From JAYEHL01 sp041653935 (lineage in GTDB: Bacteria; Chloroflexota; Dehalococcoidia; E44-bin15), in contig JBAZEO010000001.1 of the NCBI GenBank assembly GCA_041653935.1, forward strand, positions 992,001-1,056,000: a stretch of 64,000 nucleotides of DNA. Direction: 5' to 3'. Shown here piece by piece: positions 1-8,077 of the stretch. The stretch's first letter is position 1; every line of letters begins with the position of its first letter. The notes under the pieces are model-generated. The model made no database searches and was not told the DNA's origin. It saw only the letters and a program-made list of their open reading frames with translations. The position numbers were made by a program, and so were the translations under genes.

Positions 1-810
1 GCATTTGTAGTCGATGATGCGGCACTTAAGGACTACACCAACGATGCTTATGTAAGCATTATGGAGAAGGTCGTGAAGCAGGCCACACCGAATATCCTGC
101 TCATGGGCATGACCCCCGTAGTACGCGACCTCGCTCCACGACTTGCATTCAGACTGGGAACCGCAGTCTCTATGGACTGTCTTAAGCTTGAGATTGATGC
201 CAGTTCAAAGCTGCTGCTTATGACCCGTCCTGTATTCGGAGGCAATGCACGGGGCGTCTACGTATGCGATAAAGCGAAGCCACAGATGGCTGCCGTCAGG
301 GCCAAGGTCATGGACCCGAAGGCCAAGAATGATTCACACACCGGCGAGGTATTGAATATCGCAGCGGGCCTGGATGTTTCCAAGCTAAAGATGAAAAATA
401 CAGCTACAAAGAAAGAACAGGTCACCGGTATCAAGCTGGAGGACGCCGATGTGATCGTCAGCGGCGGACGCGGACTTGGCGGACCAGATGGATTCAAGGT
501 ACTGCAACCACTGGCAGCTGCTCTCAAGGCAGCAGTCGGGGCCAGCAGGCCTCCGTGCGACAACGGCTGGGTATCACCGTCAATCCAGATCGGCCTCACA
601 GGAAAGATCGTGAGCCCGACACTGTACATCGCAGTAGCCATATCAGGCTCCAGCCAGCATATGGCGGGATGCAGCGGCTCCAAAAATATCGTCGCCATTA
701 ACAAAGACCCAGAGGCTAATGTCTTCAAAGAGGCGCGCTTCGGCGTCGTCGGCGACTATAACAAGATCCTGCCCGCCTTCACTAACAAAGTCAAAGAGTT
801 AGTAAAGTAA
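1..810 (+). CDS. etfA: Electron transfer flavoprotein, alpha subunit (5' truncated by window edge)
   Basis: The reading frame is open from base 1, so the N-terminal part lies outside the window and the first internal ATG at 61 is not the true start. The product is the FAD-carrying alpha subunit of ETF, which passes electrons between acyl-CoA-type dehydrogenases and a quinone or ferredoxin partner. The C-terminal FAD domain is clear: a VSGGRGLGGPDGF segment, GASRPPCDNGWV, the QIGLTGKIVSPTLYIAVAIS stretch and GCSGSKNIVAINKDPEA, all hallmark ETF-alpha features. It ends with a strong terminator 23 bases after the stop. The beta subunit gene is probably just upstream. The many CoA-linked genes later in the window make ETF-dependent redox plausible. 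Confidence 0.93.
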   Translation, partial: AFVVDDAALKDYTNDAYVSIMEKVVKQATPNILLMGMTPVVRDLAPRLAFRLGTAVSMDCLKLEIDASSKLLLMTRPVFGGNARGVYVCDKAKPQMAAVRAKVMDPKAKNDSHTGEVLNIAAGLDVSKLKMKNTATKKEQVTGIKLEDADVIVSGGRGLGGPDGFKVLQPLAAALKAAVGASRPPCDNGWVSPSIQIGLTGKIVSPTLYIAVAISGSSQHMAGCSGSKNIVAINKDPEANVFKEARFGVVGDYNKILPAFTNKVKELVK

Positions 811-832
811 AAAGACAATTTAATAGCTAAAC

Positions 833-868
833 AAAAAGACCGCCTAATTAAAACCAGGCGGTCTTTTT
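833..868 (+). terminator. Rho-independent terminator after etfA
   Basis: A perfect 13-bp stem (AAAAAGACCGCCT at 833-845 with its complement at 856-868) encloses a 10-base loop and ends in a T-run. Confidence 0.92.
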
Positions 869-922
869 TATTATTTGCACCCCCTTACGCGCCTATTTTC
901 AATACTGTTATTAAAGCTAAAC

Positions 923-951
923 TTGACAATAGGCTGCTCAACTCGTAAAGT
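923..951 (+). promoter_or_regulatory. Promoter for the 27-codon ORF
   Basis: A perfect -35 TTGACA (923-928) is followed after 17 bp by TAAAGT (946-951). The promoter lies between the etfA terminator and a small ORF with a good ribosome binding site. Confidence 0.5.
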
Positions 952-1013
952 GATACAATCGCTTCAGGCAGAACAACACAGTAACTGCAAAGAAGACTGA
1001 AAGGAGAATTCAG

Positions 1014-1097
1014 ATGAATCTTAAAAAAATCTTCAGTTCATGCTGCAAGAAAAAAGATCAGCCAGCCAGCAAACCTGCCGAAACCCCTAAGAAGTAA
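1014..1097 (+). CDS. Small Cys/Lys-rich peptide, 27 aa, unknown function
   Basis: ATG at 1014 is preceded by AAAGGAG with a spacing of about 8 bases and the frame closes at TAA 1095-1097. The peptide begins MNLKKIFSSCCKKK and continues with a Pro/Ala/Lys tail; it has an adjacent cysteine pair and is strongly basic. It has its own TTGACA promoter and a downstream terminator, so it forms a complete transcription unit between two unrelated genes. I recognise no family. The unit could instead encode a small RNA with an incidental reading frame, but the Shine-Dalgarno spacing argues for translation. Codon choice (AAA, GCC, CCT) does not look random. Confidence 0.45.
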   Translation: MNLKKIFSSCCKKKDQPASKPAETPKK

Positions 1098-1142
1098 CAC
1101 AAGACTCGACTGGAAGTGGAGCGTCTTCTGCTCCTAAAACAA

Positions 1143-1175
1143 AAAACACCGCCCGGTTTTTCCAAGCGGTGTTTT
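1143..1175. terminator. Bidirectional terminator between the small ORF and the EF-G-like gene
   Basis: AAAACACCGC (1143-1152) pairs with GCGGTGTTTT (1166-1175). T-rich tracts follow on both strands, so it can serve the small plus-strand unit and the convergent EF-G-like gene. Confidence 0.8.
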
Positions 1176-1218
1176 GGTTTTAATAGAGTTTATCGACCAC
1201 CTAAGCGTGGCTAAGCTT

Positions 1219-3297
1219 CTACTTCTCCGCCGCCTTGGCCGCCTTCTCTGCTTCGCGGGCAGCGACAATCTTCTGTGTTACATGAGAAGGAACCTCTTCG
1301 TAGTGGCTGAACTCTATCTCGAAAACGCCGCGCCCCTGCGTGATGGCACGCAGGTCTATAGCATAGCGCTGTACCTCGGACAGCGGCGCGGTAGCCTCGA
1401 TCGTATTCCATCCGCCCTGAGGGTTCATGCCTGACACCCTGCCCCGCTTGCCGTTCAGGTCGCTCATGATATCGCCGGTGAAGTTATCTGGAACGGTGAC
1501 CTTCATCTTAACTATCGGCTCCAAAAGAACCGGATTGGCGTCAGCAAGACCCTTCTTCAGCGCCATACTTGCGGCGATCTTAAACGCCATTTCGGAGGAA
1601 TCTACAGCGTGATAGGATCCATCGGTCAGGCTGACCTTAACGTCCACTATCGGATAACGCGCCTGTATGCCCTCAGGGACCGCTTCATTAAGCCCTTTCT
1701 CCACCGCCGGGACAAAGTTCTTGGGGACCGTCCCGCCTACGGTCTTATTTTCAAATTGAAAACCGCTGCCGCGCGGCAGCGGCTGCAGCTCGAACACGAC
1801 GTGGCCATACTGGCCGTGCCCTCCCGTCTGCTTCTTATGCTTATATTCCGAATGCGAGGATCTGGTGATGGTCTCTTTATATGCAATTTTGGGCACCTGC
1901 ACCAGGATGCCAACCCCGAACTTGCGCTGCATCTTTTCTGCCACAACATCCAGATGAGCCTCGCCCATGCCCGATATCACCGTCTCACTGGTATCCGGAT
2001 CCCTATAGACACGAAGCGAAGGATCCTCTTCCGCGATCCTCATCAGTGAAGAGCCGAGTTTATCGAGATCCGCCTTGGTCTTGGGCAGCACAGCCGCGCT
2101 CATGCACGGGTTGGGGAACTCGACGCCGGGGAGCGTAAGTGGACGATCCTTGTTAGCGAGGGTATCCCCTGTGGTAGCCGAGGACAGCTTGGCCACCGCC
2201 CCTATGTCGCCAGCCACCAGATTAGCCACCGGCTCCTGGGTTTTCCCTCGCAACATATAAAGCTGCCCGATGCGCTCCTGCGTCTGCTTGCCTGCGTTCC
2301 ACACCTGAGAATCGCTCTGGATAGTGCCGGAATAAACCCTGAAATATGTGAGCTTGCCTACATATGGATCAGCACTCATTTTGAACACCAGCGCCGCCAA
2401 TGGGCCGGCCGGATCGGCAGAGATGGTCTCTTCCTGTTTCGATTGGATATTCTGCGCCGTGATGTTCCCCATATCCTTGGGCGAAGGCAGATATTTACAG
2501 ACGGCATCAAGTACAGTATTGACCGCCGCATTCTCTGTGGCGGAACCAACAAGGATTGGAACAATCTTCCTCTTGATAACAGCCGCCCTGAGGCCTTTGC
2601 GGATTTCCTCTTCTGTCAGTACGGTTCCTTCAAGGTATTTGGCGATCAGCACATCATCCGTCTCTGCCACTGATTCCACCAGCTTCTCACGCCACTCCGC
2701 CGCCTTCCCTTTGAGTGAATCCGGTATATCGCTGACTTTGTCCTGACGATATGCCTTCATCGCAATAAGATCTATAATGCCCTCAAATTTGTCCTGCGCA
2801 CCTATGGGAATCGTCAACGGCAAGCACTGATTGCCGAACTTCCCCCTGATTATCTCTGTAACCCTGAAAAAGTCAGCGTTCTCCCTGTTCATCTTATTTA
2901 TATATATCATACGCGGCAGCTTCTTATCATCAGCATAGCCCCAGGTGAGCTCGGTGCCCACCTCAACCCCCGAAGCAGCACACACAACGAAGATAGCGGC
3001 ATCGGCAACGCGTATCCCCGCTTTAACCTCGCCGACAAAGTCCTGATAGCCGGGTACATCCAATACGTTGACCTTCACCCCCTGCCACTCACAGGGAAGA
3101 AGGGATAGATACAGGCTTATTTTGCGTCTCCCCTCATCCGGATCGTAGTCCGAGGTGGTGTTCCCCTGATCGACCCTGCCCAGGCGGGTAATCGCTCCGG
3201 CATTGTAAAGCATTGCCTCAGCAAGCGAAGTCTTTCCAGCGCCGGAATGGGAAAGCAGTACCACATTGCGAATGTTTTCCGGGGTGTACTGACGCAT
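1219..3297 (-). CDS. EF-G-like translational GTPase (EF-G2 type)
   Basis: This is a five-domain translation-factor GTPase of about 692 residues, the usual EF-G length. The P-loop is SHSGAGKTS near residue 17. Switch II reads DVPGYQDF where canonical EF-G has DTPGHVDF, so the catalytic histidine is tyrosine. That replacement is known for the EF-G2/FusA2-like group, whose role is unclear. The G4 motif reads NKMN (codon AAC), not NKxD, which removes the aspartate that selects guanine. Later domains II-V are intact, including the GGHGQYGHVVFEL block of domain IV. ATG at 3297 is chosen because AAGGAG lies 7 bases upstream; a GTG immediately before it (3300) is possible. It is not embedded in an str operon, which also suggests it is not the main EF-G. 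Confidence 0.88.
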   Translation of the reverse strand: MRQYTPENIRNVVLLSHSGAGKTSLAEAMLYNAGAITRLGRVDQGNTTSDYDPDEGRRKISLYLSLLPCEWQGVKVNVLDVPGYQDFVGEVKAGIRVADAAIFVVCAASGVEVGTELTWGYADDKKLPRMIYINKMNRENADFFRVTEIIRGKFGNQCLPLTIPIGAQDKFEGIIDLIAMKAYRQDKVSDIPDSLKGKAAEWREKLVESVAETDDVLIAKYLEGTVLTEEEIRKGLRAAVIKRKIVPILVGSATENAAVNTVLDAVCKYLPSPKDMGNITAQNIQSKQEETISADPAGPLAALVFKMSADPYVGKLTYFRVYSGTIQSDSQVWNAGKQTQERIGQLYMLRGKTQEPVANLVAGDIGAVAKLSSATTGDTLANKDRPLTLPGVEFPNPCMSAAVLPKTKADLDKLGSSLMRIAEEDPSLRVYRDPDTSETVISGMGEAHLDVVAEKMQRKFGVGILVQVPKIAYKETITRSSHSEYKHKKQTGGHGQYGHVVFELQPLPRGSGFQFENKTVGGTVPKNFVPAVEKGLNEAVPEGIQARYPIVDVKVSLTDGSYHAVDSSEMAFKIAASMALKKGLADANPVLLEPIVKMKVTVPDNFTGDIMSDLNGKRGRVSGMNPQGGWNTIEATAPLSEVQRYAIDLRAITQGRGVFEIEFSHYEEVPSHVTQKIVAAREAEKAAKAAEK

Positions 3298-3348
3298 CAC
3301 TAATCTCCTTCAGTAATTATCGCTTGTTTTTTAGACAACCAGATGTAT

Positions 3349-3378
3349 ATTATACCCCTATTACGTAATACCTGGCAA
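3349..3378 (-). promoter_or_regulatory. Promoter of the EF-G-like gene
   Basis: Read on the minus strand: TTGCCA (3378-3373), an 18-bp spacer, then a perfect TATAAT (3354-3349). The ATG lies about 50 bases downstream. Confidence 0.6.
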
Positions 3379-3389
3379 TTCTAGACACC

Positions 3390-3419
3390 TTGCTCCTGCT
3401 AGTTCTTAAATGCTATAAT
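3390..3419 (+). promoter_or_regulatory. Promoter of gatCA
   Basis: Extended -10 TGCTATAAT ending at 3419, with a weak -35 TTGCTC 18 bp upstream. It stands back to back with the EF-G-like promoter. Confidence 0.6.
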
Positions 3420-3451
3420 CCAGCCACACTGGAAGTTCGAGGGTCAATATT

Positions 3452-3739
3452 ATGAAACTAAACCGAGAAGACGTACTGCATATCTCCGCACTGTGCCGTA
3501 TGAAATTAAGCGACGAAGAAGTCGAAAGATTCCGCAACCAGCTTTCAAATGTATTGGAGAACTTCGAAATACTACAGCAGGTCGATACTACAGACATACC
3601 GCCTACAGCGTATCCCATACAGCTTTTGAACGTGACCCGCGAAGATGAAATCGCACAATCGTACACCCAGAGTGATATACTGGCCAACGCACCTCGGCAA
3701 GAGGATGGTCAATTCAGGGTAAGGGCAGTGCTGGAATAA
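3452..3739 (+). CDS. gatC: Asp-tRNA(Asn)/Glu-tRNA(Gln) amidotransferase subunit C
   Basis: This 95-residue protein matches GatC in length and layout: an N-terminal helix (VLHISALCRMKLSDEEVERF), the linker QVDTTDIPPTAYP, and a C-terminal tail ending NAPRQEDGQFRVRAVLE. GatC is the small subunit that wraps GatA and GatB. The heterotrimer converts mischarged Glu-tRNA(Gln) or Asp-tRNA(Asn) to the amide form in the cytoplasm. It is two bases upstream of gatA and clearly co-transcribed with it. gatB is not in the window. Confidence 0.95.
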   Translation: MKLNREDVLHISALCRMKLSDEEVERFRNQLSNVLENFEILQQVDTTDIPPTAYPIQLLNVTREDEIAQSYTQSDILANAPRQEDGQFRVRAVLE

Positions 3740-3741
3740 CA

Positions 3742-5208
3742 ATGCAAAGCAGCGATCGACTTTACCGCCTTACTATCGAACAGGCTCACAAGCTCCTCAT
3801 CAAGAAGGAGATCTCATCTGTCGAGCTAACCAAAGCCGTGCTGGAACGAATCTCCCAGGTAGAAGAGAAGGTACACGCCTTCGTCACCGTGACCAAAGAG
3901 TCGGCTCTGAGCCAGGCAGAGGAAGCTGACAAATGCTTGAAAAGCGGCGACGCCTCTCCGCTCACGGGGATCCCGGCGTTGATAAAAGATAATATGTGCA
4001 CCAGGGGGATACGAACGACCTGTTCTTCCCATATGCTGGAGAAGTTTGTTCCGCCGTATAACGCCACAGTGGTCGAGCGATTGAACCAGGCGGGCATGGT
4101 CATGATAGGCAAGGGGAACATGGACGAGTTTGCCATGGGTTCATCAAACGAGCATTCCGCATTCTTCGCAACGCACAACCCATGGGATCTGGAACGCGTG
4201 CCTGGTGGCTCCAGCGGAGGGCCGGCCGCATCTGTCGCCGCCAACGAGGCGATCTATTCACTGGGCTCGGACACCGGCGGCAGCATCAGACAGCCCGCAA
4301 GCTTCTGCGGCATCGTCGGAATGAAGCCTACATACGGACGCGTCTCAAGATTCGGGCTTATCGCTTTCGCCAGCTCCCTGGATCAGATCGGCCCCATGAC
4401 CAAAGATATAACCGATTGCGCCCTGGTCTTAAATGCCATTGCCGGACACGATCCCAAAGACGCCACATCAGTGAATCAACCGGTGCCCGACTATACCAAG
4501 GCTCTGATCCCCGATCTGAAGGGAATTAAACTGGGCGTGCCGAAGGAATATTTCGTTGAGGGAATGGAAGACGGTGTGCGCAAAACCATCGAGGCTGCCA
4601 TATCCAGGCTGGAGCAGCTCGGAGCTTCAGTTGATCGTGAGGTATCGCTCCCCAGCACCAAATACGCCCTGCCCGTTTACTATATCATCGCCCCGTCCGA
4701 GGCCATGGCCAACCTGGCCCGCTACGACGGCGTGAAGTACGGCTACTCGCACGAGGGCGCTAACATGTGGGACTCCATGGAACAGACTCGCGGCCATGGC
4801 TTTGGCCCCGAGGTCAAACGACGCATCATACTGGGCACATACGCCCTGTCGGCCGGCTATTACGACGCGTACTATGTTAAGGCGCAGAAAGTGCGCACAC
4901 TGATACGCAGAGAATTCGATGAGGCGTTCAAACAATACGATGCGCTTATCACGCCGACATCCCCGACCGTCCCGTTCAAAATCGGAGAGAAGACTGGAGA
5001 CCCGCTGAAAATGTACCTGAGCGATATCTGTACGCTGCCGATCAACATCGCCGGCATCCCTGGGTTATCGATACCCGCGGGTTTCTGTGATGGGTTGCCA
5101 ACAGGTATGCAGATACTGGGAAAACCATTCTCTGAGGAGACACTGCTCCGCGTAGCATACGCCTATGAGCAGTCTACAGAGTGGCATAAGCAAAGGCCGA
5201 AGTTATGA
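3742..5208 (+). CDS. gatA: Asp-tRNA(Asn)/Glu-tRNA(Gln) amidotransferase subunit A
   Basis: This 488-residue amidase-signature enzyme hydrolyses glutamine and delivers ammonia to GatB for transamidation of mischarged tRNA. The Ser-cisSer-Lys triad is visible: Lys82 in ALIKDNM, then the GGSSGGPAASVAA and GSDTGGSIRQPASFCG blocks near residues 152-185. The C-terminal half (YALSAGYYDAYY and TPTSPTVPFKIGE) is typical of GatA. It follows gatC after two bases. Its TGA overlaps an ATG of the next frame, but the next gene more likely starts at 5232. Confidence 0.96.
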   Translation: MQSSDRLYRLTIEQAHKLLIKKEISSVELTKAVLERISQVEEKVHAFVTVTKESALSQAEEADKCLKSGDASPLTGIPALIKDNMCTRGIRTTCSSHMLEKFVPPYNATVVERLNQAGMVMIGKGNMDEFAMGSSNEHSAFFATHNPWDLERVPGGSSGGPAASVAANEAIYSLGSDTGGSIRQPASFCGIVGMKPTYGRVSRFGLIAFASSLDQIGPMTKDITDCALVLNAIAGHDPKDATSVNQPVPDYTKALIPDLKGIKLGVPKEYFVEGMEDGVRKTIEAAISRLEQLGASVDREVSLPSTKYALPVYYIIAPSEAMANLARYDGVKYGYSHEGANMWDSMEQTRGHGFGPEVKRRIILGTYALSAGYYDAYYVKAQKVRTLIRREFDEAFKQYDALITPTSPTVPFKIGEKTGDPLKMYLSDICTLPINIAGIPGLSIPAGFCDGLPTGMQILGKPFSEETLLRVAYAYEQSTEWHKQRPKL

Positions 5209-5231
5209 AATCGGAAAAAGGGGAGTGCCAA

Positions 5232-6305
5232 ATGAAACTGAGTAAAGTGTTCTTATTGTTGATATCGGGGACATTGCTTGTATCAGGTATAGCCTGCTCA
5301 AGCGGAATCAGCCAGCCGACTGTGACGCCGACGCAAACAACTGCATCAACACAAACGCCTTCGCTTTCGGATAGCCAGATCGCCTTCGCCACCGACAGAG
5401 ACGATACATATGAGATATATGTCATGGCCCCTGACGGCTCTGATCAGACACGTCTCACTTTCGATAACGGAGCAAATAGATATCCTGCATGGTCGCCTGA
5501 CGGAGAGAAAATCGCTTTCGTCTCCACCCGCGACAATGATGAAGAGATTTATATCATGGACTTCGATGGAATAAACCAGATCCGTCTCACCAGCAGCCTG
5601 GGGTGGGATCGATATCCGGCGTTTTCACCCGATGGCGACAAGATTCTTTTCTGCTCATCCCGCGACGGCAGCGGCGAAATCTATGTTATGGACGCCGATG
5701 GCAGAAACCAGACACGCCTGACCTTCAACACCGGCGGCAGTCCAGACGTCGATGAAGCCCCGTCCTGGTCTCCCGACGGCAGCAAAATCGCCTTCACGTC
5801 TACCCGCGATGACGACCGGGAGATATATATCATGGATGCCGATGGCAGCGATCAGACCAGATTAACATTCTCCGCCGGTATTGATGAGTCTCCCGTCTGG
5901 TCGCCGGACGGCAGCAAGATCGCCTTTACATCACAGCGCACCGGCAACAGCGACATTTATGTAATGAACGCCGACGGCGCCGACCAGACACGTCTTACGC
6001 AGACAGTGGGAGAAGATAAAACTCCAGCATGGTCGCCTGATAACAGCAAAATTGCTTTTGCTTCCTACAAGGAAAACAGTTATGACATATTTGTAATTGA
6101 TGCCAACGGCGAAAACTTGCGCTGGATCATAAACAGCGCAGACATTGAAACATCTCCGCTCTGGTCACCGGACGGTACGAAGATACTATATTTATTCAAC
6201 CCTGAAGGCATCAGCGATATCTATACCATGAATCCTGACGGCAGCAACCGGATCCCGCTCACTTTCAATCCTTATAGTGACACTGACCCTGTATGGTGGC
6301 CATAG
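5232..6305 (+). CDS. TolB/PD40-type seven-bladed beta-propeller lipoprotein
   Basis: A 357-residue exported protein starts at ATG 5232 behind GGGGAG; an ATG at 5205 overlapping the gatA stop lacks a site. A short lipoprotein signal ends in SGIAC near residue 22, followed by a Ser/Thr/Pro linker. The body is a run of PD40/WD40-like repeats, each with a WSPDGSKIAF-type strand and an EIYVMDADGSDQTRLTF-type strand. Six complete WSPD-like motifs plus a terminal VWWP give seven blades. The first blade starts midway (IAFATDRDDTYEIYVM) and the final DPVWWP would complete it, the usual Velcro closure. The fold fits TolB-like or surface protein-interaction modules. The substrate is unknown. Confidence 0.8.
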   Translation: MKLSKVFLLLISGTLLVSGIACSSGISQPTVTPTQTTASTQTPSLSDSQIAFATDRDDTYEIYVMAPDGSDQTRLTFDNGANRYPAWSPDGEKIAFVSTRDNDEEIYIMDFDGINQIRLTSSLGWDRYPAFSPDGDKILFCSSRDGSGEIYVMDADGRNQTRLTFNTGGSPDVDEAPSWSPDGSKIAFTSTRDDDREIYIMDADGSDQTRLTFSAGIDESPVWSPDGSKIAFTSQRTGNSDIYVMNADGADQTRLTQTVGEDKTPAWSPDNSKIAFASYKENSYDIFVIDANGENLRWIINSADIETSPLWSPDGTKILYLFNPEGISDIYTMNPDGSNRIPLTFNPYSDTDPVWWP

Positions 6306-6360
6306 AGTATATGCATTTTATTTACAAATATGATAGATTATATCGGGAGGAAAATAACTC

Positions 6361-6693
6361 ATGAAAGCCCGTTATATATTCTTCACAACAATAGCTATAT
6401 ACCTGATAATCGTGGTAATAGCAGCGATATTTGTCATAACAGAAGAAACTGAAACTGAAACCACGCCGACAGTATCAAATTGTGAGCAAGATGAGAACGA
6501 TATCCAGACTGCTTTAGACGCCTATTACGATGACCACACCGGTTGGCCCACTGCCAACGGCCAGTCAGGCGATATAATCTGGGATGAACTGGTCCCGGAA
6601 TATATGGCCGAAATGCCCCTCATCGACAGCCAGTGCGACTGGCAGGTGAGCAGCTATCTGGAAGGGCAGGTGTGCGTCGCCCACACGTGTTGA
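6361..6693 (+). CDS. Membrane-anchored pseudopilin-like small protein
   Basis: This 110-residue protein starts after GGGAGG (12 bases upstream). It has one N-terminal membrane segment (about residues 5-28), an acidic Glu/Thr stalk, and a short exported domain containing DENDIQTALDAYYDDHTGWP. That segment resembles the helix-to-variable-region junction of type II pseudopilins, though the processing motif GFTLIE is absent. Four cysteines lie in the exported part. The same segment recurs in the proteins at 58240 and 59282 (SSIQTAVDAYMTSHNG), so it belongs to a local paralogous family. It may be co-expressed with the propeller lipoprotein 55 bases upstream. The function is not known. Confidence 0.65.
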   Translation: MKARYIFFTTIAIYLIIVVIAAIFVITEETETETTPTVSNCEQDENDIQTALDAYYDDHTGWPTANGQSGDIIWDELVPEYMAEMPLIDSQCDWQVSSYLEGQVCVAHTC

Positions 6694-6737
6694 GCATGCA
6701 GCTGCGGCACGGCGTGCTCGCAATAAACAAAACCGGC

Positions 6738-6768
6738 AGGGGCGATTCATGAATCGCCCCTATTTTTT
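6738..6768 (+). terminator. Palindromic terminator
   Basis: AGGGGCGATTC (6738-6748) pairs with its complement at 6751-6761, followed by a T-run to 6768. It also belongs to the AGGGGC...GCCCCT hairpin family seen around 53.2 and 53.8 kb. Confidence 0.75.
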
Positions 6769-6872
6769 TAGATACTCCAACTAACTCAGTAACGATATAC
6801 TATAATAAATGCAAAACCCATCGTCGCAACAATTTCAGACTATCTAGGTCACCTGCCAATCCAGCCATAGCT

Positions 6873-7070
6873 ATGCCGACAGGCCGATATCTCTTTTCAT
6901 GGAATCAAGAACGACACGAGATCACCAAAATCGAAAGCGAATGGCTCGAGCCGAGCGAAAAGCATTTCATCGTGCAGGCGACAGGAGCGAAAACGCCGCA
7001 TGGTGAAAAGCGCTTCGAGATTTGCTATGATACCCATGAAGACATATGGCAGCTAAACGAAATACAGTGA
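6873..7070 (+). CDS. Hypothetical 65-aa protein
   Basis: A short frame from ATG 6873 overlaps the start of the next gene by 25 bases. The protein is hydrophilic, with a tryptophan-containing start (LFSWNQERHEI) and an EKHFIVQATGAKTPHGEKRF segment that looks like a small beta-rich fold. There is no clear ribosome binding site and I recognise no family. Its overlap with the methyltransferase gene suggests translational coupling if it is real. Confidence 0.4.
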   Translation: MPTGRYLFSWNQERHEITKIESEWLEPSEKHFIVQATGAKTPHGEKRFEICYDTHEDIWQLNEIQ

Positions 7071-7831
7071 ACACCTTCATAAACAAGCGAGAACTCGACT
7101 ATTTATCATCGCGTACTCAGGGATTGAAAGCGTTCGATTCAAATCTTAACACACGCCTCTCCGAGGCTGAGATCGAAGGGCTCAAGGTCTGGGAGTACGG
7201 CAAGCTCTTAACTTCCATCAGCGACTTTCACGGCATGCGAATCCTCGACGCTGGACCGGGTGAAAGCACCTTCTGCCTGTACCTCAAGAGCCTAGGCGCC
7301 GATGTAGTTACCATAGATTATCCTCAGCCGTTCGCCCCCAATAAAGAAGGCTTTCGTGACAAGTGCTTCCGCAGCGACGTCGCCGTACATTTCGGCACCA
7401 TGATACACATGCCGTACAAAAGCGGTACGTTCGACCTTGTTACGTGCACATCCACTATCGAACACCTCGATACGGACCAGAAGTGGAAACCGATACCGCA
7501 CGACGATTTCATCGAGGCGACACTGCGAACCCTGTCAGAGATGTGCCGCATTATTAAACCCGGCGGCCACCTGTACATCACCTCCGACGCCTACGACTCC
7601 AAGCGTCAGAATACGGACAATTGGAGCCTGGCCTTCATGTACGATGGTATAGGCGCGGCTTACAGCGTCTACGATATCGATAAGATATTCGTCGACACAA
7701 TCGAGAAAGGCGGGCTGCACTTCGTCAACGGCCACGATTACAATCCCAACATCGTCGTCCGTGACCCCCAGCGCTGCAACTACCGCGGCCGCTACTTCAC
7801 CACCTTCGCCGTGCTGGCACAGAAACCATAG
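7046..7831 (+). CDS. Class I SAM-dependent methyltransferase
   Basis: This 261-residue protein has the Rossmann methyltransferase motifs: motif I ILDAGPGESTFCLYL near residue 68, an acidic end of strand 2 in VVTIDYP, and a FDLVTCTSTIEHLD segment, then MCRIIKPGGHLYIT as motif III. This is a UbiE/Methyltransf_11-like fold; the acceptor cannot be told from sequence. Two downstream in-frame starts are possible (for example GTG 7067, which would remove the overlap). It stands alone after the 65-residue frame and before a repeat-rich spacer. Confidence 0.8.
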   Translation: MAAKRNTVNTFINKRELDYLSSRTQGLKAFDSNLNTRLSEAEIEGLKVWEYGKLLTSISDFHGMRILDAGPGESTFCLYLKSLGADVVTIDYPQPFAPNKEGFRDKCFRSDVAVHFGTMIHMPYKSGTFDLVTCTSTIEHLDTDQKWKPIPHDDFIEATLRTLSEMCRIIKPGGHLYITSDAYDSKRQNTDNWSLAFMYDGIGAAYSVYDIDKIFVDTIEKGGLHFVNGHDYNPNIVVRDPQRCNYRGRYFTTFAVLAQKP

Positions 7832-7850
7832 CGACGACACCTCCCTCGTC

Positions 7851-7870
7851 ATTCCGGCGAAGGCCGGAAT
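7851..7870. repeat. Small hairpin repeat (ATTCCGG type), copy 1
   Basis: ATTCCGGC (7851-7858) pairs with GCCGGAAT (7863-7870). The flanks CGTC and CCAT match a second copy at 51118-51137. The rest of the 7832-8077 spacer holds only this and the next repeat. Confidence 0.6.
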
Positions 7871-7952
7871 CCATATAGGGACAACCCCCAGGTTGCCCTA
7901 GCAAAGGCAGGCACAGGGGCCTACCCCTACAGGAATCGCCTACCAGGGACGA

Positions 7953-7978
7953 GATTCTTCGCTTCGCTCAGAATGACA
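7953..7978 (+). repeat. 26-bp interspersed repeat, copy 1
   Basis: The 26 bases GATTCTTCGCTTCGCTCAGA and the six that follow recur exactly, inverted, at 49536-49561 between argG and argH. Confidence 0.75.
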
Positions 7979-8077
7979 ACTTTTCGCTATCGAATTACAT
8001 ACAATCCCCTCGAAAGGTATGGACTAACCACATTAGATTAAGTAAAATATGTCATTCGCGTCGATAGGGAGGATGTC

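Noticed and set aside
258..728. 156-codon minus-strand open frame inside etfA
   Set aside because: It lies fully opposite the clear ETF-alpha frame, has no ribosome binding site and resembles no protein.
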